From positions 53,000,233 to 53,064,232 of the forward strand of contig NC_087067.1 in the NCBI RefSeq assembly GCF_963678635.1: a stretch of 64,000 nucleotides of DNA, in the 5' to 3' direction. The notes beneath the pieces were generated by a model that saw only the letters and a program-made list of their open reading frames with translations, made no database searches and was not told the DNA's origin. Source of the DNA: Symsagittifera roscoffensis. Its lineage: Eukaryota > Xenacoelomorpha > Acoela > Convolutidae. Position 1 is the stretch's first letter. Each line of letters opens with the position of its first letter. Positions 51,689 through 63,999 of the stretch are shown piece by piece. A program made the position numbers and the translations under genes.

Positions 51689-51698
51689 TTATTTCTAG
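51689..51698 (+). promoter_or_regulatory. Splice acceptor just upstream of the BOP1 start
   Basis: TTATTTCTAG ends 6 nt before the ATG at 51705. Either a 5' UTR intron or a spliced-leader trans-splice site. Confidence 0.5.
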
Positions 51699-51704
51699 AT
51701 CAAC

Positions 51705-53753
51705 ATGTCGACATTGGTATTAGAGAAACCTAAAAATGGAAAACGGAAGTCTAAACTGATTGTTGAAGAAAGTTCTCCGTCATCTGATTCATTGAAAGTA
51801 AAAAATGAAGAGAAGGAAAATGAAATGGAAAGTGAAGACGACGAATTTGAGTTTGAGGGAATAGTGACTGACTTCAAACCGGACGAGTATCTGCAGGACT
51901 CCTCGGACGAAGAAGACATCGTGAACACAATCGGAAATGTGCCTCTGGAGTGGTATCGGGACTTCGACCATCTCGGGTACGACATAGACGCCGAGAAGAT
52001 CCTGCGACCAGAGAGGTTTAATGAGATAGATAACTTCCTGGCGAAGCATGACGACCCCAATTACTGGCGAACAGTGACCGACCCACGCACAGGCAGAAAA
52101 CATGTGCTAACTTCTGAGGAAATAGGTTTGATTAACTCAATCATGACTAAACTCTACCCGACCAAAGGGTCACGTGATCTTCCACCCAAAGTACTCGACC
52201 CAGAGGTCAGGCAAATGCCGGTGAATAATGTCCCTCCTAGTAAAGCCAGTTTCAATCCACTAACGAAGCACGAAGAAAAGCAGATCAAGAAAATCAGGGC
52301 TCAGCTTGCAAAGTATGGTTTCATTCGAAAACACAAACCGATAATTGAAGAAGAGTTTGTGTTTTACGACATCTGGGCTAAAAACCCGAGCGGAAAGCAA
52401 AATCCTGCCTCGATTCCTGCGCCTAAAATGACTTTACCCTCCCACGCAGAATCATACAATCCACCTCACGAGTTTCTTTTGACGGAGGATGAAAAAGCAG
52501 AGATGCTTGCTAAAGACTACGAGGAGAGAGAACTGAACTATGTGCCGCAGAAGTTCCCCAATTTGAGAAGTGTGCCTGCCTACTCCAAGTTGCTGCAAGA
52601 GAGGTTCGAAAGGTGCCTGGATCTGTATATGTGTCCTAGACAGAGGAAACTGAAGGTAAAGGTGACTTCGGACCAAGTGTTGCCCAAGTTGCCGGCGCCC
52701 ACTGATCTCCGTCCTTTTCCCTACAGACTTTTGTTTTCATTCACTAAACTTGAATCGGAAGCGATTTTGACCTCTTTAGAGCTGAACAGAAATGGAAGTG
52801 TAGTTGCAGCTGGATACTCTGACGGATCTCTGCGAATATTCGACGCCTCAACTACCAGATGTATTTTGAAGCTGCAGTTGAGCAAAGTTCATTCGGTGGC
52901 CTCGCTGTCTTGGACGCCCACTAATGAGATATTATGTGCGTGTGTTGGTACCAATGTTTATCTTCTAGTACCTGAGCTAGACGATGACCCAAGATACGAA
53001 GAAGCGAGTAGTCTTTTGAGGATGGATAGTGAATCTGATTTGGACCCTTCCTCGGTGCTAGAGTGGAGACCTCCAAAAAATGTTGGGATCCGAGACATGG
53101 TCAAGATCAACATCAAGCACAAATTTGAAGTGACCAAATGTAAGTGGCACAGAGCGGGGGATTACTTCTTAACTATTTGTCCTTCAGGGGGCAAAAAAGA
53201 TTCCGTGTACTTCCACAGACTGTCCAAAAGAACCACTCAGCTCCCCTTTGGCAACTTAAAAGGAGAGTTGAGAGACGCCGAGTTCCATTTGACTGACGCC
53301 GCTCTATGGGTTGTGTCCAATTTAGACATAAAACTGTACGATTTAGTCAACCAGTCGCTGAAAAAGAAATTAAAGCTAGCGACCAGTGAAAGCATCATCG
53401 CATTTTCTCAGCACTCATCCGGCGACAATTTCCTGATAGCGGGCTCAGACTATTCGCTCAATTGGTTCGACTCAGCACTCATGACTACCACTTTTCAGAC
53501 CATGAGTTACCACAGTTCACGTGTTACCTGCATGGCATTTCACCCTCGCATGCCATTATTTGCCTCTGGGGGACAAAACGGACTGGTTGTGGTTGCCCAT
53601 TGTACTGTAACTGACGAGACCAATGCTGTGATTGTGCCTCTCAAGCAGATCAAAGTGCAGAACTGTTCAATTGCCACACTCCGTTTCCATCCCAAGCAGC
53701 CCTGGCTTTTTGTGGGCTTGTCAGATGGAAGTATAAACCTCTACATTCATTGA
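51705..53753 (+). CDS. BOP1: Ribosome biogenesis protein BOP1 (WD-repeat)
   Basis: A single-exon frame of 682 residues from ATG 51705 to TGA. BOP1 forms the PeBoW complex with Pescadillo and WDR12 in the nucleolus and is needed for maturation of 28S and 5.8S rRNA and the 60S subunit. The acidic, Ser-rich N-terminus (about 1-70) is followed by the BOP1 N-terminal domain: NTIGNVPLEWYRDFDHLGYD, DDPNYWRTVTDP, PSHAESYNPPHEFLLTEDE, FPNLRSVPAYSKLLQERFER, CLDLYMCPRQRK. WD repeats occupy about 345-682 (AAGYSDGSLRIFDAST, LFVGLSDGSINLYIH). Vertebrate BOP1 is about 746 residues, so this copy is full length apart from a shorter N-terminus. A splice acceptor TTATTTCTAG lies 6 nt before the ATG, so the 5' UTR is spliced. 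Confidence 0.95.
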   Translation: MSTLVLEKPKNGKRKSKLIVEESSPSSDSLKVKNEEKENEMESEDDEFEFEGIVTDFKPDEYLQDSSDEEDIVNTIGNVPLEWYRDFDHLGYDIDAEKILRPERFNEIDNFLAKHDDPNYWRTVTDPRTGRKHVLTSEEIGLINSIMTKLYPTKGSRDLPPKVLDPEVRQMPVNNVPPSKASFNPLTKHEEKQIKKIRAQLAKYGFIRKHKPIIEEEFVFYDIWAKNPSGKQNPASIPAPKMTLPSHAESYNPPHEFLLTEDEKAEMLAKDYEERELNYVPQKFPNLRSVPAYSKLLQERFERCLDLYMCPRQRKLKVKVTSDQVLPKLPAPTDLRPFPYRLLFSFTKLESEAILTSLELNRNGSVVAAGYSDGSLRIFDASTTRCILKLQLSKVHSVASLSWTPTNEILCACVGTNVYLLVPELDDDPRYEEASSLLRMDSESDLDPSSVLEWRPPKNVGIRDMVKINIKHKFEVTKCKWHRAGDYFLTICPSGGKKDSVYFHRLSKRTTQLPFGNLKGELRDAEFHLTDAALWVVSNLDIKLYDLVNQSLKKKLKLATSESIIAFSQHSSGDNFLIAGSDYSLNWFDSALMTTTFQTMSYHSSRVTCMAFHPRMPLFASGGQNGLVVVAHCTVTDETNAVIVPLKQIKVQNCSIATLRFHPKQPWLFVGLSDGSINLYIH

Positions 53754-53806
53754 TGTTTGTTTAATTTGATTTCTTGATGTTAAAATTTAAAGAAAGAAAA
53801 AAAAAC

Positions 53807-53812
53807 AATAAA
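53807..53812 (+). promoter_or_regulatory. BOP1 polyadenylation signal
   Basis: Canonical AATAAA, 54 nt after the BOP1 stop codon and following a purine-rich 3' UTR. Confidence 0.65.
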
Positions 53813-55949
53813 TATCTCCGACAAACGTCTAAGTAGTTGCCAGGGTTCACTGGACATGCTCATCCTACCGAGTAAACGGTTTGCTACTTGCGTGTTATGC
53901 GCTATTTACTTGGCAAGCTTCTGCAAACGTCTGAGTGCTTAGCGTGTAAACTACCTTGTACACAGTTACCATCTGAAATGGTAAGATAAAGATTTTGTCA
54001 GCGTGTCTACACACAGTACTGCCACGTATTTGATGAAGTTTCAAAACTGGCCAATGCGTACAAAGCTAAAATAGCTATAAATAGAAATAATGGTCTCGAG
54101 CAACAGGTGGTCTAGCTTAAGATATGACCCGATATATAAACAAAGAAGACTATATTTTTGTATCGTTTTATTAGTCGTCAATTTCGAGTATCATAACGAA
54201 AAAAATACAAGATAAACGTTAAAACACAGTCGTCAAATGACTGAAATAGCATCACTGAAATTGAAGTAATTTATCGATTGGATGCAGTCCAGTACGTATT
54301 TCCTGGTTCATTGGGGGGCACATTCCCGTTTAGCAGTCTCACGGACAATTTTGAGAAAAAAGCAGTGTTCTACTCTAAAAACGATTAACTTTTTAAAATG
54401 GTACCGTTTTGTTTTATAAAGTTACCATTTTAGGAATACCTTGAATATTTGATGACGAAGTCTGTACGGTATCAACCTTAAATTCTTTTCATCAATCTTG
54501 TCTCCGTTTCATCTAAAATAAACAAAACAAATAAGTTGTTTTTAACCAGCTATATGAATAATTTTGAACTATTTAGATTTTTTAACCATTTTCTTGCTGA
54601 GTTGTTGCTAATTGTGGTTCCTCAAGATCGGTATGAAAGTCGGTCTTTTTTTACGAAATCTTGAAATATGTAATTTAAAACTGATATTAAAATTGAAACA
54701 CTATAAAACATGTATTGGGTTTTGAACAACAACAAAAAACTTTTTTTCATGAATTGGTATAATATTACAGAAACTCAAACCAGGTCATTGATTAAATTTT
54801 GGGCCAAAAGGAGTTAGGGTTTGGCAAGAATGTGCAGCTTTACCGCAAAATCAAGCTGAGATCAGGTCGACCACGCCAATCGAGAAAATTTTTATATTCT
54901 TTCTTCATAAGGGAAAGTTTTCCCAATCTTCATCTTTTATGCAGAAATATTTATGCTATAATATACTTTCTGATAGGTGAAGTCTCTCAATTAAATTTTA
55001 AAATTTACTTTCGTCATCACCAAGTGTCGTCACCAGGCAGAAATTGAATAAATATTCACGTTTGTTCAATATTATCAGAGAGGGAAGTATCTTGGTTAAT
55101 GAGTAAAACAATAACCATGCAAATTTTTATTTTAAAAAAATGGTAATATGTTAGCACTGGTAAGAACTGTTATAAAAATTACAAAGTTCCGGAGTAGATA
55201 AACACGATAATGTTAACCTTAAAGGGATGTATTTAGCGTCTTGTATCCGAAGAATACGACCAAATTACTTGCCTAATTTCAATTTGGAACAAGTTAAACC
55301 GCCGCTCACGCGGGTTATAAAAACGCAAGACATCAAGCTTTAATTAACCCACATTGGACAAATTAGAATTTTCGAACGGCGTTAACATTACCAAAAATGA
55401 TCACAGATAGAATATTTTTAAAGTTTGACTCTGGAAAACAGTGTTTTTCAGATGGTGTAAAAAATTTCCGTCAAAAATGCTAGTTAAAAGTCAAAAACTG
55501 ATCGGATGAAAAAAACACCCGAAGCATAAATATTCCGCACTTTCTTCGGAATTCGGAGCAATAATCATTAACATTTTCGAAAAGTTCATTGTAGTGTTGT
55601 TGGTTAGTGTTGTTGGTTAGAAAACGGATAAGATGCAATGTTCAATTTAGAAAGCAACTATATGGTTCAACAACCATAAATCAACTGCATCTTAGGTTTC
55701 GATTTACTCCAGACGAGCTAGATGTCAACAAGGTCAAATGACAGGTCTTCAGACAGCGAAATCGAACTCAAGGACTTTACATTGAATTGAATAACATACC
55801 CCTATGTCATAGAGACAAACACAAAAATTTTAACACGAAGGTTTAGAAATTTAAAAAACTCAAGCTCCTGTTAGTACTGTTTTTGCTTACATACATCTTG
55901 AAGCAGGTATTGCTAAATATACACACTCTTCGGAATTTCTATAGTCTTG
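53813..55949. other. AT-rich spacer
   Basis: Nothing recognised. Short open frames such as 54799-55047 have no domain or exon signals that I can support. Confidence 0.35.
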
Positions 55950-56600
55950 CCGGCTCTTTAGCTTGCTCCTCGGATACCCTTAGGGTTCCAGATGTTTCTG
56001 CGGTTTCGTTCGCCCCGCTCTCAAACGCTGAGTCGTTCTTCTCGGTTGGTTTCGGGTCGCTAAACGTTTTCTTTGGCTCGGTTACGTCTTCATCCTCGCT
56101 ATTCTCGTCACTGCTTGACTCTATTCGTCTCTTCGGTTTGATTCGTATCGCCCCGCTTCACTTGCGCGGGCTTTTCCGCTCAGATTGGGTGTCTTTCCTT
56201 ATGCACATTTGATCGGCCCGCTGTCGATGATGTGCCTGCTGTGTTCGCGCCTTGTTAATTTGTGCCTTGGGTGCTCGTTTTCTTAGGACTGGGTTACTTG
56301 GCGTGTCAATTTTCTTTCGTTTTTCTCGGATCTAAATGCAACACCGCTCCGTCCTATGTCCCTTTTACATTTGAACAGTTTGAGGTCCATTTTTCCAAAA
56401 AATGAGTTTAATTTTTGATACTTTCGCGGATCCTGGTTCGATATCTCCCGTTTTCTGGTCGACCACTTTTTATGCCTCGGGTTTAGTTTTCTTGCTTTTT
56501 TCAGCCATGGTGGCGCATTCGCATGGGTCAGTTCAATCTCCGATACGAAGAACTCATGCTCATCCAATACCCTTGGTGTTTTCCTGGTTTGTGGAGCCAT
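55950..56600 (-). pseudogene. Possible retroelement structural-protein relic
   Basis: On minus, ATG 56600 opens a 105-residue basic frame (MAPQTRKTPRVLDEHEFFVS, then ARKLNPRHKKWSTRKRE). It stops at 56283. A second, highly charged frame follows from about 56200 to 55945 (RIESSSDENSEDEDV, KKTFSDPKPTEKND). A basic part followed by an acidic Lys/Glu-rich part is typical of gag-like or LINE ORF1 products, but no diagnostic motif is present. The region is also less AT-rich than its flanks. Confidence 0.3.
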
Positions 56601-56971
56601 TATGACATCTCTGCGGTTTCAGTCAACCATGTTAACTTCGATGTCTGTATTCCGTCCGCTGATCGCATCTAAACATTGTAACTTTTGGTTTTTTCTTTGA
56701 TGCAATCCAAGTTTCATAGTGACGGTTTTTGGCCAAGATTCGTAGTACAGTGTTAGCTTTCATTCCCTACTGAGCTTCGAAAGGTGTAATTTTTGAAAAA
56801 GTTATCCGCATTTTGTTTAATTTACAGTTTATCCTTGCTTGTACCGCTTGTGGTTCTACTGCTTTTCGCTTAATTGTCACCCTACTAAAAAAATTCACCC
56901 TACTCCATAATTCCGTCCCTGTCTTTCAAGAGTGGTCGTAACAAATACACGTAACAACTATTAGATAGGAC

Positions 56972-57275
56972 CAGGCGCGGATCTAGGAACTTTTCGAGGG
57001 GAGGGAGCGGATTTTCTGAGCTCGACCAAATTGATTTTCTGAGCTCTCCCAAAACACTATTAAGACCTTAATTTGACAAAATTAAGGTCTTTATTTGACC
57101 CGCTCCCCCTCAAAAATAAAATAGATTGGCGCCAAAGGCGCCTTTAGAAATTTTTTTAGATTTAAGATCAGTCGACCAAGAATGGATATCTCAAAATAGT
57201 ACAAAGGGGGGACCCTTGGGGTCGACAGGGGTCGAATCTCTGAGGAGGGGGGCCTCCCCCCCCTAAATCCGCTAC
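56972..57275. mobile_element. MITE-like element with CAGGCGCGGATCTAGG ends
   Basis: 304 bp. The left end CAGGCGCGGATCTAGG and the right end CCTAAATCCGCTAC are imperfect inverted repeats (shared CGGATyTAGG). The flanks TAGATAGGAC (962-971 of the 56 kb block) and TAGATAAGAC (57276-57285) match at 9 of 10 positions, suggesting a 9-10 bp target duplication as made by Mutator-like transposases. Inside, GGGGG and CCCCC runs face each other near the right end. No coding content. Confidence 0.5.
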
Positions 57276-57570
57276 TAGATAAGACTGTATTTGGGTTCAA
57301 TGTCCAAATCTGAAAAGGCCTTCATTTACTGTTTTTCGGATTTTGATTGTTTTGTGTCCATTCATTAAACTCAAAAAAGTTTGGTTTTATTGGACTTATT
57401 GTTCCGACATTCTGAAAAATGCAATTCGATGAAGTTTTCCCAAAAAAAACCCAGGTTTGGCGTTTGCTGCTCAATTTACCCCGCTGTCTGCCCTGTCAAA
57501 GTGTGATTTCTAATGTGCTAGCTAGCTTAAAAATGCTGGTTTCATTTTAGGGAGGAACTTTGTGGGGAGA

Positions 57571-57665
57571 AAATGGGGAGGAACTTTGTATTCGGGTGTG
57601 TCTTAGTTTTTATTTTTTTTATTTGCCATGCAAAAATAGATTCCAAAAATAATCATACTTATGCG
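57571..57665 (+). repeat. Dispersed repeat, copy 2
   Basis: Begins ATGGGGAGGAACTTTGTATT, with the T-rich middle and AAAATAATCATAC end corresponding to 2948-3060. Same orientation as copy 1, over 54 kb away. Confidence 0.55.
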
Positions 57666-58186
57666 TCGAGTTATTTATCATATATATTAGCGAGCAGGCC
57701 TATTATGGAAGGATAAGTCATGACAATAGATTTTTTTATGATTTTTTTTATTGACCTGAGTTTTATTCTTTCTTTTCTTTTAAGCGAAATAACTCAGATT
57801 GCGATACGGTTTTGAAGCTCGCGACGATCTGAAAAAATTGGTCGTGTTTGATATTTGTATATTGATAGTTCCGATAAACTGTTAATGAATTGAAGATTGG
57901 GTCGATTGTTTTCCATTTTTTTCTGTTATTTTGTTTTTGAAAAGATTAATTTAAAATACTTTCCGTTGTTTTTTTGCTTGTGTTTCCGAGTTGTAAATTT
58001 GCCATCCTCTTTGTCATTAAAATAATTTATATTTGAGCTGCTCTGAAATAACCATAGCGACCAGCAAAGCATGGCGCGTGTAGATGAAGAACACATCAAA
58101 TGCCCACCAGCTGCGTGCACTTAAATTTCATTTGATCGGAAGGGTTTAAATGGGTAATGGGCCCACTTAACTGTTCCTTTTTTCAG

Positions 58187-58288
58187 GATGGCCAATGAGA
58201 GTGTTCTGGATGCGGCCAACGGGGGAGTCGCAATCGCCTCTCTGCCTCAGAAACCCCCTGGAGAAATATGGGTGTGGTGCGACGGCTG
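58187..58288 (+). CDS. PCYT2: PCYT2, first coding exon
   Basis: Ethanolamine-phosphate cytidylyltransferase makes CDP-ethanolamine from CTP and phosphoethanolamine, the rate-limiting step of the Kennedy pathway, in the cytosol. ATG 58188 follows acceptor TTTTTTCAG (ends 58186) by one base. The exon encodes about 34 residues: a variable N-terminus (ANESVLDAANGG) and then IWVWCDGC, the start of the first cytidylyltransferase domain. It ends at GGCTG|GTGAGT in phase 2. The acceptor right before the start implies an upstream untranslated exon or a trans-spliced leader. Confidence 0.9.
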
Positions 58289-58381
58289 GTGAGTTCATTC
58301 AATTTCGACTGAGTAGGTCACTGCAACAAACGTTAGTTAGTCAATAGTTAGTTGTGTGTACTCAAATAGTGTATATTTTAA

Positions 58382-58612
<231 letters not shown>

Positions 58613-58733
58613 TGAGCGACACCGTTGTCACATTGTACATTTCACACATGATACACTGGACTGAAATTTATGCGATATCAGTTTTAGACACAATGGCCGT
58701 AAAATCTACTAAAACGCTGTTGGCATCAAAGTT

Positions 58734-58772
58734 TTCACGCTCTACAGCCAAATTATTGTGGTAGAGCGTGAA
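58734..58772. repeat. Short hairpin in PCYT2 intron 2
   Basis: Arms TTCACGCTCTAC (58734-58745) and GTAGAGCGTGAA (58761-58772) around a 15-nt loop, with weaker outward pairing (GCATCA / TGATGC). Confidence 0.75.
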
Positions 58773-59128
58773 CAAATGATGCATTTTTTGTTAAAACCTT
58801 TGATAGAGGTGCTATAATTTAATCTGTATATGCCCGGCACTAATTACATGAGGCATTTGATGCGTATTGGTACATCAGCAAAAGCGACCAGTGACAGTTG
58901 TATTCCACCTTCTTATGCTATGCAAATCAGCGAACAATCAGAAGCTTCGTTTCTTAAGATCAACGTTAGATCGACTAGTCATCGGAAATCCATGTGTGCG
59001 ATAGATCAAATGTCAGCCAGTCACAATTTATTTCTGAACTCAAACCAATTTAGTGATAGATGAAATCAGTCAGTTTTAGACAACTTAATGGGCATTGATT
59101 GGTTGAGTTTTTCGGGCATTCAGTCCTT

Positions 59129-59177
59129 TGAGGCATGATAATTGGGGGCCTGAATAGCCCCAAATTATCATGTCTCA
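59129..59177. repeat. Short-loop hairpin in PCYT2 intron 2
   Basis: Two 21-nt arms (59129-59149 and 59157-59177, core CATGATAATT / AATTATCATG) pair with two mismatches around a 7-nt loop. Confidence 0.75.
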
Positions 59178-59949
59178 ATTAATCGTTCTGTTTCTTCAGA
59201 CAGCCTGGACTAGGCTGGCTTTCGACTAATTTAATTCGCCAGTTATCTTCATATTTAAAGTAAAGAAGAAAAAACTGATTCAGTTACTCCATTATATTTA
59301 CAAATTTCCTACAGATATAACCGAATTCATAAGTCAGAGTTGCTCATCGAATCATTGGATGTTGTTCCATTGACTGGCCTCTCCTTTTGTTACACCATCC
59401 ATCGCCAGACCTGTTTCTGACCTTAATATTCTGACCTTCGATTTTACCTATATTTTTAATTGAACGAATTAACTGTGAATACATCAGTAACAAAGAGCGG
59501 ATGGCTAACGAACCGATAAGGGTTGCCAAATGCTACCCTGAATTTGAATGAAATAATTTTAGATACATTAGATAGGAATACAATAATATTCAAGGCTACA
59601 ACTAAAGAACTATTTTGCAAATGAGAAAAAATACATAAAAAAGGGTATGTGGCGCCCTCTCAACGTGCATCTACTGAACAATGGATTGTTCGATGAATGA
59701 CATGAGCTCTGCTGTAGTGTAAAAAACGGTGTTACTATGATACTAGAGTTACTATGAGTTACTTAAAAAACAACTTTTGCTGAAAAATCATTGAAAACTC
59801 ACTAGTCGTAGGCACACCTAACTGAGCCAATGCGGCTGTAACCAGTGAAAAAGTCTATGTAGGGTCTTTTAAACGCCAAAAGCGATTCGAAAACGTGCAT
59901 GAAAATTATAGGTATCTATGGCAGCAGACTTACGCGTCTTAGCTGCTCT

Positions 59950-62090
59950 AATAATTTATCAGCTTAATTAAAAATACAGAATCATATATTTGATCAGATT
60001 TTCATTGCTCAATATGAATAGATTAAAAATTTTGTGAGCAATCTGTTGAACGTGTGTCTGAGAAAACCAGCGAAATGGGAGGGATGCAGTGATATTTGTC
60101 GAAGTAAGCTATAAAGCTTTGTTCCCCAGTACTTAAGTGACGCTCCTTGCACTTTGCTTTTCAGATTAGGTCTTTTCATCAAATCTAATATTGCCCTTCT
60201 AGTATGTACAAAAAGGCAGCGAAATTGAAAGGTTCATTTAAAAAATTTTTGAATGTACTCCTGAGACTGAGCGCAAAAGCATGTTTAAAATTTCGTATAC
60301 ATTTAGATTGCTAAATGTTAAAATATTTTCATCAAGGAATGAATTTACTTGGTATGCATTCTTAATTTAAAAAGTAAATCGACTGAATATTTTTTTTGAA
60401 TTGAGTGGTAAATTTTTTGTATAACTGGTAAAAGCGTACACTAGAAAACCGTATTGCAGTATTAGTTTTATATTGGAGCTAAAGTAATTGTGTAAAACAG
60501 TTTTAGGGTTATAATGACGCATTTTCGAAACGATGCCGCATTGCTTTCTAAGCTTTGTTAGAACAAAATCAATATTAACATAAAAAGAATAACTTGGCAT
60601 ATAAATAATTACCACGATTATTGCTAGATGAAGTGCGGTTTAGGAGATATTGATATGAAACAATATGCAAAAAAAAGAACTTCACTAAAATTGCAGGCTT
60701 TCGGAAGGTTGTTTGTATCAGATTATTTTCACTTACGGCTAACATTTCTAATTTTTGGAATACAAATTGGCGATAAAGGTTGTCGAAAGCTTTTTAAAAC
60801 GAGAAAAATTTCTCACGGCCGATTTGCTCAGCTCTGAGCTAAATTTTTCAGTTACTTCGGCAATTGCATCAACAGTGCTGTGATTTTTCCAGAAGCCAAA
60901 TTGTTTAATATAAATAAGTGATCTAACTTCAATAATTATATACTCTGTTGTTCATTGCTAGAGCAAACAACCTGCTTTATTGCACGACTGGGCTTGTTTT
61001 AATAAGGTGGTTGTTTTTTCCTTCAACACCGGGGCAAATTTTCTTATAAAGCTTAGTAAGAATAGTGGGAATTTCCAATTCCGAGACAGAATTTTTACGC
61101 ATGCAAAAGCTCGGTGCATTAAATACTTGATCAATTCCAATTTCAAGGTTTTGTATCATTCTGGCTTGATTTTTTCCAGTCTAGGAAAATTAAATAATAA
61201 ACTCATTTGCAGTATCCAATTCATCAGTGAAATATTTGGCGCTATTTGACTGTAGTTGAAAAATTTGTTTGTTAGAGGTATGTGTTATTGCTTTTTGACT
61301 TCTTTGAAAAGCTTATGTATTTGCTTTGTCATTAATAAATTTATTGAATGTATCATAGTAATAGTTTTTTTTACATTTGTAATTTCAGTTTGTTTTACTT
61401 CGGGCAATTTTGAAGCGAAATCTTGTTCCTAGCACACTTTTTGTTTTGACTAGGCTTCATGAAACCTGCTACGCTTTGCAAGTAATTTTTTGATATGGTT
61501 AGTAAACCATTGGAACTTAGATTTCCATTTTTTGGTTATGGATGTTTTCAATGATGCGTACTTATCTAGATTATTATCGCATTTCGACTGAATTTTTTAA
61601 AAAATATATATCATCAATCGCTTTCTTGTGTTTAGTGTTGTGTATTCCTGTAGTTCAAGCATTAAACAACATGAAAATTATCTATATGTAAATGAGATTT
61701 TCAGACGGTAGTATCACGATACGTTTTTGACAATGTCATGCTGATGGTTGTGGTATATAGTTTTAAAACAATTGGGTAATGATCAGAAAAAAATTGATTA
61801 TCAAGTGTATAGGCGAGTTTAACATCAACATTTTTATTACATATGGTCTAAAAGAGTCGCGCAAGTACTTCTTATCCTGGTTGATTGATTGATGAAATGA
61901 TTGAATCCGTTATTTTCGATGGCATCATTGTATTTTGAAAGATGGTTTATTTTCAGAACATTCATATTAAAACTATCGCGTTTTATAGCTCGATGCTTTT
62001 AGTTACTATCATTTTCTAAAGCCTTATCGAAATCTTCTAGAAAGCTGTCATCTTTGGGAGGACTGTGGAGACCAGCATTATCCAGAAAAC
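59950..62090 (-). pseudogene. Non-LTR retrotransposon relic (endonuclease and RT)
   Basis: Reading leftward on minus: endonuclease end near 61970-61850 (KYNDAIENNGFNHFINQSTR, LLDHM). RT follows, with ICPGVEGKNNHLIKTSP near 61050, FGFWKNHSTVDAIAEVTE near 60890, and KLRKQCGIVSKMRHYNPKTV near 60540. A C-terminal part follows at about 60330-60010, including ASLKYWGTKLYSLL. Many stops and frame changes. It lacks the CTWR C-terminal motif and belongs to a different LINE family from those left of BOP1. Confidence 0.65.
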
Positions 62091-62316
62091 TTCCTTGTTA
62101 ACTTCAGTTGCATCTCCTTCAATTGCATCATGACTCCTCCTCCCATGCTGTTTCTAGATTTATTAATATAGTATTATAATAATTCAACCGGTAGCTTCTT
62201 TTAAATCAAAGGCTTGGGATTTTGGCTCTCATGCTTTCAACTCCTGAGCTACTAACAATAATTTAGATGATTTGATAGTGATTAGTAGATTAGATAATCT
62301 TTTGGTATAATATTGT

Positions 62317-62766
62317 CAGTGTTGGCATGTTTTAAACAAGGGGTGTTTTAAACATGTTTTAAACACTGTTTTAAACACTTGTTTTTTTTACATGTTTTTT
62401 TTTAATGTTTTTTTCTACTGAATCAATTCTCGGAAATCTGGAAAAAGAACTTGTGGAGTTGGCTGTGACTCTGATCAGCATTGCTCCGTCGTCGGCCGGA
62501 CTGGAGCGGGTATTCAGTTCAATGGGTTTTGTGCATTCTGATTTGCGCAACAGGCTAGCACCGGAAAAGGTCGGAAAACTAGCCTTCTGCTTGCGAGTTT
62601 TAAACGAAAAATTTTGATAAGAATTTTCGAATAAATTTTTCGTACTCCAGTTTTTAACACTTGAGATGTCGTTGATCTGGGAAAAAAGGTGTTTTAAACA
62701 TGTTTAAAACGTTTTAAACGTTTAAAACGTTTTTTATGGAAAAAAAACACAATTTTGCCAACACTG
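62317..62766 (+). mobile_element. hAT mini-element with perfect 8-bp target duplication
   Basis: 450 bp. Ends CAGTGTTGGCA (62317-62327) and TGCCAACACTG (62756-62766) are exact 11-bp inverted repeats of hAT type. The flanking 8-mers AATATTGT (62309-62316 and 62767-62774) are identical. Both subterminal regions carry repeated GTTTTAAAC / GTTTAAAAC motifs, as expected for transposase-binding sites. It retains one short transposase frame. It lies in PCYT2 intron 2, with the transposase fragment in the gene's sense. Confidence 0.92.
62405..62617 (+). pseudogene. hAT transposase C-terminal dimerisation domain fragment
   Basis: A 70-residue open frame (start 62405, stop TGA 62615-62617) carrying LAVTLISIAPSSAGLERVFS, SMGFVHSDLRNRLAPEKVGK and LAFCLRV. 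This is the signature of the hAT C-terminal dimerisation region. The catalytic RNase H-like part and the zinc finger are absent. The frame is uninterrupted, so either the loss is recent or the fragment has been retained. Confidence 0.88.
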
Positions 62767-62774
62767 AATATTGT

Positions 62775-63999
<1,225 letters not shown>

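Noticed and set aside
58830-59063. 77-codon frame in PCYT2 intron 2
   Set aside because: No motif, and it lies inside an intron with clear GT-AG borders; probably chance.
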